Shown one piece after another: positions 18,361-28,035 of a stretch of 64,000 nucleotides of DNA. The notes under the pieces were generated by a model, which ran no database searches, was not told where the DNA came from, and worked only from the letters and a program-made list of their open reading frames with translations. Source of the stretch: Flavobacterium sp. (GTDB taxonomy: Bacteria > Bacteroidota > Bacteroidia > Flavobacteriales > Flavobacteriaceae); assembly GCA_023259675.1 (NCBI GenBank), contig JALRGT010000003.1:124001-188000 (forward strand). Direction: 5' to 3'. Position 1 is the stretch's first letter; each line of letters opens with the position of its first letter. Made by a program: the position numbers and the translations under genes.

Positions 18361-19287
18361 ATGATGAGATTTAAGATTTACTGCATACTGTTTTTTAGTT
18401 TTTTTATAATTAATAGTTCCTTAGCGCAAGAAGTCAAAACGCTAACTTATTTTCAAAACGATACCATTAAACTCGATTTAGACTTGTACTTACCTCAAAA
18501 GAAGACAAATCAAAAAACACCATTGGTGATTTTTGCCTTTGGTGGAGGTTTTTCTGGCGGTGATCGCAGCAGTGGAAAAGAGTTTTGCAAACTTCTAACT
18601 CAAAACGGATATGCCGCGGCCAGTATTTCGTATACCTTATACATGAAAGGTAAAAATTTTAGTTGTGGTGGAATTTTAACCGAAAAAATAAAAGCAATCC
18701 AAATTGGAGTTAGTGATATGTGGCAGGCAACATCTTATTTAATTAAAACCGCTAATGATTACAATATTGCCACCTCTAAAATTTTTATTAGTGGTATTAG
18801 TGCAGGTGCCGAAATTGGATTTCATGCAAGTTATTGGGATTATAAATTGATGAATTTATATGAGAATAATTTACCAAATGAATTTAGATATGCTGGATTC
18901 ATTGGAGGTTCAGGAGCTATAATGGACATGAATTTAATTACAAACAAGAATGTTATACCGATGCTTTTTGCTCATGGTAGCGCAGATGTAACCGTTCCAT
19001 ATGCGACAGCTTCACATCATACTTGCCCAACAAATTCATCGGGTTGGTTAATGTTATTTGGTTCTTATTCTGTGTATAATTACGCAGCACAATTTAATAA
19101 AGGAATCGAATTAATTTCTTTTTGTGATGGAGGACACGAATTTTCGGGGTATCTATTTGAGAAAGAACCGCACTACGTCTTGGAATTTTTAGAAGATGTT
19201 CTGGCTAAAAGAAAGTTTCAAAATCATATTGTAAAACCATCAACAAAAAAGGAAACAGCAAATTCCCAATATTCTTTTTGCAATTAA
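18361..19287 (+). CDS. Secreted alpha/beta-hydrolase (carboxylesterase-like)
   Basis: 308 residues from the ATG at 18361; a TTG 21 bases earlier is in frame but overlaps the GH30 stop and would spoil the signal peptide (MMRFKIYCILFFSFFIINSSLAQ). Oxyanion-hole motif GGGFSGGDRSSG, nucleophile serine in SGISAGAE (GxSxG), a late Asp near LFAHGSADVTVPY, and His in DGGHEFSG. Related to esterases that remove acyl groups from polysaccharides. In this operon it could strip acetyl or other esters from the glycan before or after import; the ester is unknown. Confidence 0.82.
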   Translation: MMRFKIYCILFFSFFIINSSLAQEVKTLTYFQNDTIKLDLDLYLPQKKTNQKTPLVIFAFGGGFSGGDRSSGKEFCKLLTQNGYAAASISYTLYMKGKNFSCGGILTEKIKAIQIGVSDMWQATSYLIKTANDYNIATSKIFISGISAGAEIGFHASYWDYKLMNLYENNLPNEFRYAGFIGGSGAIMDMNLITNKNVIPMLFAHGSADVTVPYATASHHTCPTNSSGWLMLFGSYSVYNYAAQFNKGIELISFCDGGHEFSGYLFEKEPHYVLEFLEDVLAKRKFQNHIVKPSTKKETANSQYSFCN

Positions 19288-19320
19288 AAAATATTGTTCT
19301 AAAAAATAATCTAAAAAACA

Positions 19321-21546
19321 ATGAAAAAAACAACCGTTTTAACGCTTTTGATGTTTTCTTTTATGGGAATAGCGCAGCAATCAATTGATCAAAAAGTAAA
19401 TGATTTATTGAAAAAAATGACAATTGAAGAAAAAATTGGTCAGTTAAATCAATACACAGGCGACAACTCTGCGACAGGACCTATAACGATAAACCCAAAT
19501 AAACAAGCTGAAATAAAAGCAGGTTTAGTCGGTTCAATGTTAAATATCATCGGAACAAAATATACAAGACAGTATCAGGAATTGGCGATGCAATCACGTC
19601 TTAAAATTCCATTGTTATTTGGGCAAGACGTAATTCATGGTTTCAAAACCACTTTTCCAATTCCATTGGCCGAAGCCGCAAGTTGGGATCTACAAGCAAT
19701 TGAATTGGCCGCAAGAATTGCGGCTACAGAAGCTGCCGCCAGCGGAATTCATTGGACCTTCGCTCCGATGGTCGATATTGGTCGTGACCCACATTGGGGC
19801 CGTGTAATGGAGGGAGCTGGAGAAGACACTTATTTGGGTTCTAAAATTGCTTTTGCTCGTGTTAGAGGTTTTCAAGGTGCTAAGTTAGGCGCGCTGAATT
19901 CGGTTATGGCATGTGTGAAACATTTTGCAGCTTATGGAGCTGCTGTTGGCGGGAGAGATTACAACTCGGTTGACATGAGTGAAAGAATGCTTTGGGAAAC
20001 CTATTTACCTCCGTTCAAATCGGCTTTAGATGCAGGAGCAGCCACTTTCATGAATTCGTTCAATGATCTAAACGGAATTCCGGCTACAGGAAATAAATAT
20101 TTACAAAGAGACATTCTGAAAGGGAAGTGGAACTTTCAGGGTTTTGTAGTTTCTGATTGGGGTTCGATTGGTGAAATGGTTGATCACGGTTACGCGAAAG
20201 ATAAAAAAGAGGCGGCTCTTGCCGCAATTACTGCCGGAAGCGACATGGATATGGAAAGTAATGCATACAGATATAATTTAGCTCAATTAGTAAAAGAAGG
20301 TAAAGTTTCCATTGATTTAGTGGATGATGCCGTTCGACGAATTCTTCGTAAAAAATTTGAATTAGGCCTTTTTGATGATCCGTATAAATATTCAAATCCT
20401 GAAAGAGAACAGGCAGCACTAAACAATGCGGAACATAGGAAAATAGCCCTGGAAGTTGCGCAAAAAAGTATTGTTTTATTAAAAAACGAAAATAATGTTT
20501 TACCATTATCTAAAGACACTAAAACAATCGCTTTTATTGGACCAATGGTTAAAGCATACAAAGCCAATATGGGTTTTTGGGCTGTCGAATTGCCAGAGTT
20601 AAATTACGATAAATGGGTGGTTTCTCAATGGGATGGATTGCAAAACAAAGTGGGTAAAAATACCAAACTACTTTACGCGAAAGGTTGTGAAGTTGAAGGA
20701 AACAATAAAGATGGTTTTGCTGAAGCAGTGACAACAGCTCAAAAAGCAGATGTTGTCATTTTAAGTATTGGTGAGCGACATGATATGAGTGGAGAAGCCA
20801 AAAGCCGAAGCAACATTCATTTGCCAGGTGTTCAAGAAGATTTAGTAAAAGCTATTCAAGCTACAGGAAAGCCTGTTATAGTATTAATTAATGCGGGGCG
20901 TCCTTTGGTGTTTAATTGGACTGCCGATAATGTTCCTGCAATCTTATACACTTGGTGGTTGGGTACTGAAGCAGGTACTGCTATTGCCGATGTTTTGTTT
21001 GGGGATTATAATCCGTCAGGAAAATTGCCAATGACTTTCCCAAGAGAAGAAGGTCAAATTCCAATTTATTACAATCATTTTAATACGGGAAGACCCGCTT
21101 CAAACGAAACCGCTACAAATTATGTGTCGGCGTATATCGACTTGAAGAACAGTCCCAAATTTCCTTTTGGGTACGGTTTAAGCTATACTACTTTCGAATA
21201 TTCAGATTTGAAATTGTCTAATACTAAGATGACTAAAAAAGGAACAATAAAAGTCAACTTTACTTTAAAGAATACAGGAAAAGTTACTGGAGAAGAAGTA
21301 GTACAATTGTATCTACAAGATAAGTTTGGTCCGGTAGTTCGTCCAGTCTTAGAATTGAGAGATTTCCAAAAAGTTAAACTTAAAGCGGGTGAATCTAAAA
21401 ATATTGAGTTTACAATTGACAATCAGAAATTGTCCTTTTACAACGATCAATTAGATTTTGTTTCCGAACCTGGAGATTTTGATTTGATGATTGGTTCCTC
21501 TTCGACAGATATCCGTTTGAGAGACCGTTTTGAATTATTAAATTAG
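19321..21546 (+). CDS. bglX: GH3 beta-glucosidase
   Basis: 741 residues, signal peptide to about 18 (MGIAQQ). Complete GH3 architecture: TIM barrel (KIPLLFGQDVIHGFKT, VKHFAAYGA, nucleophile Asp279 in FVVSDWGSI), alpha/beta sandwich (VVILSIGERHDMSGEAKSRSNIHLPG), and a C-terminal FnIII-like domain (about 650-735: KVTGEEVVQLYLQD). Strongly BglX-like. It would release glucose from beta-glucan oligosaccharides in the periplasm, the last extracytoplasmic step of PUL 1. Symbol given by similarity to the E. coli periplasmic enzyme. Confidence 0.92.
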   Translation: MKKTTVLTLLMFSFMGIAQQSIDQKVNDLLKKMTIEEKIGQLNQYTGDNSATGPITINPNKQAEIKAGLVGSMLNIIGTKYTRQYQELAMQSRLKIPLLFGQDVIHGFKTTFPIPLAEAASWDLQAIELAARIAATEAAASGIHWTFAPMVDIGRDPHWGRVMEGAGEDTYLGSKIAFARVRGFQGAKLGALNSVMACVKHFAAYGAAVGGRDYNSVDMSERMLWETYLPPFKSALDAGAATFMNSFNDLNGIPATGNKYLQRDILKGKWNFQGFVVSDWGSIGEMVDHGYAKDKKEAALAAITAGSDMDMESNAYRYNLAQLVKEGKVSIDLVDDAVRRILRKKFELGLFDDPYKYSNPEREQAALNNAEHRKIALEVAQKSIVLLKNENNVLPLSKDTKTIAFIGPMVKAYKANMGFWAVELPELNYDKWVVSQWDGLQNKVGKNTKLLYAKGCEVEGNNKDGFAEAVTTAQKADVVILSIGERHDMSGEAKSRSNIHLPGVQEDLVKAIQATGKPVIVLINAGRPLVFNWTADNVPAILYTWWLGTEAGTAIADVLFGDYNPSGKLPMTFPREEGQIPIYYNHFNTGRPASNETATNYVSAYIDLKNSPKFPFGYGLSYTTFEYSDLKLSNTKMTKKGTIKVNFTLKNTGKVTGEEVVQLYLQDKFGPVVRPVLELRDFQKVKLKAGESKNIEFTIDNQKLSFYNDQLDFVSEPGDFDLMIGSSSTDIRLRDRFELLN

Positions 21547-21587
21547 AGTTCATAAATCCGAGTTATTAAAACATTAAAGTAAATGGT

Positions 21588-22775
21588 ATGAATAGAATTA
21601 ATACAATATTTTTTATCCTTGGGTTTGCATTACTTTTAACAGCTTGTAAATCCAAGTTAAATTCTAAAACAAGCCTTGCCACTACAGAGGTAAATAATCT
21701 ACTTGAAACACGGTACAAAATGATGTTGGACTATCCTATTGATTCTATGGCTATTCCAAGAAGCATGAATATTCAAAATAATCGTGTCCGAAAAATCTCT
21801 TCAGGAGACTGGACAAGTGGCTTTTTTGCCGGAAACCTTTGGCAGCTTTACCGTCTTACAGGCGATTCAAAATATAAAGAACAAGCTCAAAAATGGACTT
21901 CATTCAGTAAAAAAGAAAGTCTAAATGGTGATTCACATGATGTAGGTTTTAAAGTATTTTGCAGTTTTGGAGAAGCTCTAAAAACAGAAAAAAATAAAGA
22001 ATACGAAGTGGTAATTATTAAAGCTGCCGAAACTTTATGTACAAGATTTAATGAAAAAGTGGGATGCATCCGTTCTTGGGATTTCAATAAGGAAGTTTGG
22101 GATTATCCTGTAATTATTGATAATATGATGAATCTTGAACTGCTTTTTGAAGCATCAAAGTTATCGGGCAACCCAAAATATCACAACATAGCCATTCAAC
22201 ACGCCAATACAACTTTACAAAATCAATTTAGAGAAGATAACAGCTGTTATCATGTTATCGATTATAATCCAATTTCTGGTACAGTACAAAAAAGAACCAC
22301 ACTACAAGGCTATAATGACCAATCTGTATGGGCTCGTGGTCAGGCCTGGGCGGTTTATGGTTTTACCATGGCATACCGATATACAAAAAATGAAGCCTAT
22401 AAAAAACAGGCCGAAGCTACTGCACAATTTTTCATGAACCATAAAAATCTGCCTGAAGATGGAATTCCGTATTGGGATTTTAAAGACCCTAGCATTCCAA
22501 ATTCGGCGCGTGATGTTTCTGCAGCAATGATTATGGCCTCTGCGCTATATGAATTGTATGAATATACTAAAAATGAAAAGGATTTAGCTTTCGCCAATAA
22601 GATTATCAAGACCGTTCAAACAAATCAATACCTTTTAGATTCCAATATTAAAGCTCCATTTCTTTTGAATCATAGTACCGGAAACTGGCCAAAACACGAC
22701 GAAATTGACGAACCCATAATCTACGCCGATTATTATTTTCTGGAAGCGATACTAAGAAAAAATGCCCTATTGTAG
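21588..22775 (+). CDS. GH88 unsaturated glucuronyl hydrolase-like lipoprotein
   Basis: 395 residues; lipobox LTAC (Cys20) then KSK. An (alpha/alpha)6 barrel is suggested by regularly spaced helices and by SGDWTSGFFAGNLWQLYRLTGD, HDVGFKVF (Asp118), IIDNMMNLELLF (Asp178) and GYNDQSVWARGQAWAVYGF. The two Asp residues match the catalytic pair of Bacillus-type unsaturated glucuronyl hydrolase. Members hydrate and remove a terminal 4,5-unsaturated uronic acid made by a lyase. No polysaccharide lyase is visible in the window, so the real substrate is open. Only 3 bases separate it from the GH2 that follows. Confidence 0.86.
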   Translation: MNRINTIFFILGFALLLTACKSKLNSKTSLATTEVNNLLETRYKMMLDYPIDSMAIPRSMNIQNNRVRKISSGDWTSGFFAGNLWQLYRLTGDSKYKEQAQKWTSFSKKESLNGDSHDVGFKVFCSFGEALKTEKNKEYEVVIIKAAETLCTRFNEKVGCIRSWDFNKEVWDYPVIIDNMMNLELLFEASKLSGNPKYHNIAIQHANTTLQNQFREDNSCYHVIDYNPISGTVQKRTTLQGYNDQSVWARGQAWAVYGFTMAYRYTKNEAYKKQAEATAQFFMNHKNLPEDGIPYWDFKDPSIPNSARDVSAAMIMASALYELYEYTKNEKDLAFANKIIKTVQTNQYLLDSNIKAPFLLNHSTGNWPKHDEIDEPIIYADYYFLEAILRKNALL

Positions 22776-22778
22776 TCT

Positions 22779-25193
22779 ATGAAAAAATTACTGTACCGTT
22801 ATAATACACTTTCAATTTTTACACTTTTTGTTTTTTTTAATCTTCCACAGAGCAGTTTTGCTCAAACAAAAATAAACATCAATGAAAACTGGCTGTATTT
22901 AGAAAACAATACGTCAAACCTCGATGAAGTTCAAAAAGCCGCAAACTGGACTTCTTTAAACTTACCACATACTTGGAACGCCGAAGATGCAACAGATCTA
23001 AATCCGGGTTACCGACGCGACGCAAGCTGGTACCAAAAGAAACTTAATATTCCTCAAATAGATAAAAACCAACGTTATTCTTTGTATTTTGAAGGTTCGA
23101 ATGTTACAACAAAAGTTTATGTAAACGAAAAAGAAGCCGGAAGTCATATTGGTGGTTATATAGGTTTTACAATTGATGTGACAAACCTAATTAAAACAGG
23201 AGATAATGAGATATATGTTCGCGTAGATAATAGTTACAACCCAGAAATTATACCTTCACAAAAAAGCGATTTTTTTATTTACGGAGGAATCACCCGCGAC
23301 GTTTGGTTTATTTCAAAATACAAAAATCATATTGAAAACTTAAAAATTACAACCCCTGAGGTTTCGGCAAAAAAAGCTTCTGTACAGATTGTTTCGTCTA
23401 TTGTAAACTTCGACAATTCAAAAGATTTATATTTAAAAGTAACACTTAAAAATCCAAAAGGAAAAAAAGTAATCAGTAAAACTATTTCAGTTTCGGATCT
23501 TCAATCAACGATTACTTTTGACAATATCAAAAATCCGGAACTTTGGGATACTGAAAACCCTAATTTATATACGCTAACAGCAATTTTATCAGAAAAAAAA
23601 ATTAAGGACAGCGTTTCTGAAAAAGTAGGTTTCAGATGGTTTGAATTTAAAGATCATGGTCCTTTTTATCTTAACGGAAAACGTTTGTTAATTCGTGGAA
23701 CCCATCGTCATGAAGAACAAGCTGGAGTTGGTGCTGCTATGACTAATGAACAACACTGGGCCGATATGAAAGCCATAAAAGATATGGGAGCTAACTTTGT
23801 ACGTTTAGCACATTATCCCCAAGATCCTGAAGTGTATAAAGCTTGTGATGAAATTGGACTTTTAGTTTGGGATGAACTGCCTTGGTGTCGAGGAGGCATT
23901 GGAAATGAAACTTGGAAAACCAATGCCAAAAGCATGTTCAAAGAAATTATTAATCAAAATTACAATCATCCAAGTATTATTATTTGGTCTTTAGGAAATG
24001 AAATAAACTGGCTTCCTGATTTTCCTGATGGTGATAATACCCAAAAAATCAATGCCTTTTTAAACGAATTAAATGACTTCGCTTATCAGCAGGATCCAAC
24101 CCGAAAAACGGCTATTAGAAAATATTATGAAGGTTCTCATATTGTTGATGTCTTCTCCCCTTCTATCTGGTCTGGCTGGTATTCTGGAAATTACAAAAGC
24201 TATCAAAACGCAATTGACACTTACAAAAAAGAATACAAACATTTCATGCATGTGGAATATGGTGGAGACAGCCACGTAGGACGCCATAGTGAAAACCCTA
24301 TAACGGGTGAAAATGTGATCAAAGCAGAAGGCTGGGAAGAGGCTGTTGTACAAACTAAAGTGACTAACATTGCTCAAATTGGAGACTGGAGTGAGAATTA
24401 TATTGTTGATTTATTTGATTGGCACTTGCATGTAGCTGAAAACAATCCAAACTTTGTGGGTAATGTTCAATGGGCATTTAAGGATTTTGCAACACCATTA
24501 CGTCCAGAAGATGACATTCCATATATGAACCAGAAAGGACTTACGGACCGAAACGGGAATCCAAAAGATGCATATTATGTTTTTAAAAGTTATTGGGCAA
24601 AAGAACCTTTTACCTACATCGAATCGCACACCTGGACCGAGCGTCAGGGACCTGAAAATACTCCCAGAACCATTAGTGTTTTTAGTAATTGCGAAAAAGT
24701 AACTTTATTTCACAACGGAAAATCTCTTGGTAAAAAACAACGCAATCTTAGTCTGTATCCTGCAAACGGTTTAACTTGGGATGTCAATTTTACAAAAGGA
24801 GATAACATCTTAATTTCTATTGGTCAAAACAAAGTTGGAAAAATCGTTTCGGATACTATAAAAGTCAACTATCGTTATACTAAAAATGACGTTGCCTCTT
24901 CTTTGAAATTATCCGCTGAAAAACTAAAAAATGGAAATTATCTGGTAACGGCTATTGCTGTTGACAGTGCTAATTTACGCTGTTTAGATTACGAAGAAAG
25001 AATTTATTTTCAATGTCTGGAAGGAGGTAAAACCTTAAAAAACCAAGGAACACCTACAGGAAGTGAATCTATCAAAATGGCAAACGGAAAAGCTTCAATT
25101 GAAGTAATTCCGAACAACGAAACATCTTTAATTGTGATGACTGTTTTAAATCAAAACTTTAAAGGAGAGTATTTAAAAATAGAACCTAAATAA
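22779..25193 (+). CDS. GH2 glycosidase (beta-galactosidase/beta-glucuronidase type)
   Basis: 804 residues with a signal peptide (SSFAQT, about 29). GH2 domains in order: sugar-binding jelly roll about 30-185 (NLPHTWNAEDATDLNPGYRRDASWYQK), Ig-like domain about 190-290, TIM barrel about 295-590 (LIRGTHRHEE, acid/base Glu408 in WSLGNEINW, nucleophile Glu493 in HVEYGGDSH), and C-terminal beta-sandwich domains. Specificity among galactose, glucuronate and mannose cannot be read securely. Likely removes a beta-linked side sugar, working with the adjacent GH88. Confidence 0.9.
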   Translation: MKKLLYRYNTLSIFTLFVFFNLPQSSFAQTKININENWLYLENNTSNLDEVQKAANWTSLNLPHTWNAEDATDLNPGYRRDASWYQKKLNIPQIDKNQRYSLYFEGSNVTTKVYVNEKEAGSHIGGYIGFTIDVTNLIKTGDNEIYVRVDNSYNPEIIPSQKSDFFIYGGITRDVWFISKYKNHIENLKITTPEVSAKKASVQIVSSIVNFDNSKDLYLKVTLKNPKGKKVISKTISVSDLQSTITFDNIKNPELWDTENPNLYTLTAILSEKKIKDSVSEKVGFRWFEFKDHGPFYLNGKRLLIRGTHRHEEQAGVGAAMTNEQHWADMKAIKDMGANFVRLAHYPQDPEVYKACDEIGLLVWDELPWCRGGIGNETWKTNAKSMFKEIINQNYNHPSIIIWSLGNEINWLPDFPDGDNTQKINAFLNELNDFAYQQDPTRKTAIRKYYEGSHIVDVFSPSIWSGWYSGNYKSYQNAIDTYKKEYKHFMHVEYGGDSHVGRHSENPITGENVIKAEGWEEAVVQTKVTNIAQIGDWSENYIVDLFDWHLHVAENNPNFVGNVQWAFKDFATPLRPEDDIPYMNQKGLTDRNGNPKDAYYVFKSYWAKEPFTYIESHTWTERQGPENTPRTISVFSNCEKVTLFHNGKSLGKKQRNLSLYPANGLTWDVNFTKGDNILISIGQNKVGKIVSDTIKVNYRYTKNDVASSLKLSAEKLKNGNYLVTAIAVDSANLRCLDYEERIYFQCLEGGKTLKNQGTPTGSESIKMANGKASIEVIPNNETSLIVMTVLNQNFKGEYLKIEPK

Positions 25194-25219
25194 AAAAGTA
25201 TAATCGAAAAAACATTAGA

Positions 25220-27871
25220 ATGTCAAACCTTTTTTCAACAAAAAAACTATGGGTTCTAACAGCCTGTCTGCTCCTATTAACTTCGATGCATGCCCAACGT
25301 ATCAAACAAAGTATAAATACGAACTGGCAGTTTCATAAAGGGAATGACCCCGATAATAATGCCACTGAGTACTGGAAGAATGTTAACTTACCTCATACTT
25401 GGAATACTGACGATGTCATGGACGATGTTCCTGGTTATTACCGTGGCATTGGCTGGTACCAAAAGGATGTTTTTATTCCTGCTAGTTGGAAAGACAAAAG
25501 TATTTATATTTATCTGGAAGGTTCCGGACAATTAACAGAAGTATTTGTAAATGGAAAAAGTGCAGGGAAACATATTGGCGGATATTCGGCTTTCAGCTTT
25601 GATATAAGCTCGTTTTTACAAACGGGGAACAATGTATTACGCATTATAGTCGATAATAGTCCTAACGACGATATTGCTCCGTTAAGCGGCGATTTTACTT
25701 TTTTTGGAGGCATATACCGTGATGTGTATTTAATTGCGGCAAACGCCAACCATTTTGACATCGACAATTATGCTTCCACAGGAGTGTTCATAACTACGCC
25801 AGAGGTATCGGAAGAAAAAGCTTTGGTACAGGTAAAAGGCAAAGTTACGGCAGCATCAACAAATAAATTAACTATAAGAAATACGGTTTATGATGCGTCG
25901 GGAACTATTGTGGCAAAGGTTGAAAGCAAACCTGGACAAGACGGTAGTTTTACAGCTCAAATTAAAAGTATTAGCAGACCTAAATTATGGTCGCCCGAGA
26001 ATCCGTACTTGTATAAAGTCATCACATCTTTGGTAGATAAATCAGGGAAAATTGTAGACGAAATTGCTAACCCGCTTGGCTTTCGCTGGTATAGTTTTGA
26101 TGCCGACAAAGGTTTTTTCCTTAACGGAAAACCGTATAAAATTATAGGTGCAAGTCGCCATCAGGATTATAAAGGCATAGGGAATGCATTACCAGATGCA
26201 TTACATATTAGTGATTTGCAATTGCTTAAAGATATGGGCGGTAATTTTTTACGTGTGTCACATTATCCCCAAGACCCAGCAGTTATGGAAGCCTGTGATC
26301 GTTTGGGCTTATTGGCATCAGTTGAAACACCTGGTAATAATGAAATTAGCGAGACCGAAAACTATGCAACCAACATGCTGGAAATGCAAAAAGAAATGAT
26401 ACGCCAAAATTATAACCACCCAAGTGTCATTATCTGGAGCTACATGAATGAGGTGCTTCTTAGTCCTCATTTTGATGAAAAGAGCAAGGAACGCGAACAA
26501 TATTTTGAGAATATTCATAATCTTGCAAGAAAATTAGAAGATTTGACTCGTGCTGAAGATCCAGAACGTTATACCACAATAGCTTGCCACGGCAACTTTG
26601 ATCTTTATGCGAAAGTAGGCTTGCTTGACATTCCTAAAATTGTAGGATGGAATCTGTATCAGGGCTGGTACGGAGGAGAATTTGCCGATTTTGAAAAATT
26701 TCTTTTAAAATTCCATCAAGCGTACCCTAACAAACCATTATTGATTACAGAATATGGTGCTGATGCCGATTATCGCCTTCATAATTTTAATCCTACCCGT
26801 TTTGATAAGACCCAAGAATATACAAACCAATACCATGAGGCCTATCTTGAAACGATTATGAAGCACCCTTTTATTGCTGGAGCTATTGTATGGAATTTAG
26901 TTGAATTTAATTCAGAAAAAAGACAAGAAGCAGTACCACATATTAACAATAAAGGATTGCTAACAACTGATCGAAAGCCTAAAGACAGCTATTGGTTTTA
27001 TAAGTCGCATCTTGTAGATAATTCCTTTGTAAAAATTGGAGGGGGCGACTGGTATAACAGGTCACAACAGGCTGACAAAGGACAAAATGTAATTGCCACA
27101 CAGCCTGTAACAGTTTACAGCAATCAGCCCGAGATATGCTTACTTGTTAATGGTAAACAGATTGCTACACAAAAAACAGAAGATCAAAAAACAGTATTTC
27201 ATGTACCTTTTGTAAATGGAAAAAACATTTTAAAAGCTATCACAAACAATGAGCAGGAAGATGTTGTGATTATCCAATTTCATGTAATAGCCAATGATTT
27301 AAAAGCATCAGAAAACCCCTTTACCAGCCTGAATGTTAGCCTTGGTGACAGCCGTATGTTTTTAGATGATTTTACAGGAGAAACTTGGGTACCTGAACAA
27401 GAATACACATCCGGAAGCTGGGGTTATATAGGAGGAAAAGTGTATAGAGAAAACGAAAAAGGAGTTCGTTACGGATCTACCCGAAATATAATTGGGACTC
27501 CTTATGATGCTATATATGAAACCCAACGTATGGATATTAAAGCTTTCAAGGCTGATGTTCCAGACGGAGTCTACGAAGTAACTCTTCATTTTTCAGAACT
27601 GCTTACAAAAGAACAAGAAAAATTAATATACAATCTGGATTCCAATAAAGCAGTTCAAAAAACCGATTTCAACGGTCGTAACTTTGATGTAATTCTAAAC
27701 GGTATCCCTGTAATAGAAAATTTATCTAATGATAATTATCTTAAACCAATTCATGCTTATAGCACAAAAACTACCGTAAATGTACTTGATAACAAAGGTA
27801 TTGATGTTTTTTTCAAAATCCATCAGGGTGAATCAATATTGAATGGTTTACAAATTAGGAAGGTTTTTTAA
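25220..27871 (+). CDS. GH2 glycosidase with C-terminal malectin-like domain
   Basis: 883 residues, signal peptide MHAQ (about 26). Sugar-binding domain (VNLPHTWNTDDVMDDVPGYYRGIGWYQK), Ig-like domain, TIM barrel with acid/base Glu411 in WSYMNEVLL and nucleophile Glu511 in LITEYGAD, then an Ig-like domain and a malectin-like carbohydrate-binding domain (about 715-883: VSLGDSRMFLDDFTGETWVPEQ, DGVYEVTLHFSELL, FDVILNGIPVIENL). It shares domain order with the preceding GH2 but carries the extra module and differs in the active-site surroundings, so the two probably act on different linkages. Last gene of the PUL 1 operon. Confidence 0.9.
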   Translation: MSNLFSTKKLWVLTACLLLLTSMHAQRIKQSINTNWQFHKGNDPDNNATEYWKNVNLPHTWNTDDVMDDVPGYYRGIGWYQKDVFIPASWKDKSIYIYLEGSGQLTEVFVNGKSAGKHIGGYSAFSFDISSFLQTGNNVLRIIVDNSPNDDIAPLSGDFTFFGGIYRDVYLIAANANHFDIDNYASTGVFITTPEVSEEKALVQVKGKVTAASTNKLTIRNTVYDASGTIVAKVESKPGQDGSFTAQIKSISRPKLWSPENPYLYKVITSLVDKSGKIVDEIANPLGFRWYSFDADKGFFLNGKPYKIIGASRHQDYKGIGNALPDALHISDLQLLKDMGGNFLRVSHYPQDPAVMEACDRLGLLASVETPGNNEISETENYATNMLEMQKEMIRQNYNHPSVIIWSYMNEVLLSPHFDEKSKEREQYFENIHNLARKLEDLTRAEDPERYTTIACHGNFDLYAKVGLLDIPKIVGWNLYQGWYGGEFADFEKFLLKFHQAYPNKPLLITEYGADADYRLHNFNPTRFDKTQEYTNQYHEAYLETIMKHPFIAGAIVWNLVEFNSEKRQEAVPHINNKGLLTTDRKPKDSYWFYKSHLVDNSFVKIGGGDWYNRSQQADKGQNVIATQPVTVYSNQPEICLLVNGKQIATQKTEDQKTVFHVPFVNGKNILKAITNNEQEDVVIIQFHVIANDLKASENPFTSLNVSLGDSRMFLDDFTGETWVPEQEYTSGSWGYIGGKVYRENEKGVRYGSTRNIIGTPYDAIYETQRMDIKAFKADVPDGVYEVTLHFSELLTKEQEKLIYNLDSNKAVQKTDFNGRNFDVILNGIPVIENLSNDNYLKPIHAYSTKTTVNVLDNKGIDVFFKIHQGESILNGLQIRKVF

Positions 27872-27898
27872 ATCAATTTTTATCTAAAAAAGCAAACA

Positions 27899-27937
27899 AA
27901 ATACCCCAAAAAAATCAAATATAATTTTGGGGTATTT
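27899..27937. terminator. Bidirectional terminator between PUL 1 and PUL 2
   Basis: Perfect 13-bp inverted repeat aaataccccaaaa (27899-27911) and ttttggggtattt (27925-27937), 13-base loop. It lies between the converging ends of the GH2 gene (plus) and the GH13 gene (minus) and can serve both. Confidence 0.8.
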
Positions 27938-28035
27938 AATGATATGAAAAGTTAAACAGAATTTTGAATTTCAACTTCAATGTGTAAAGGAAGTTTTTAA
28001 ATAATCAACTTTCAATTTCATAGATAACTATTTTA

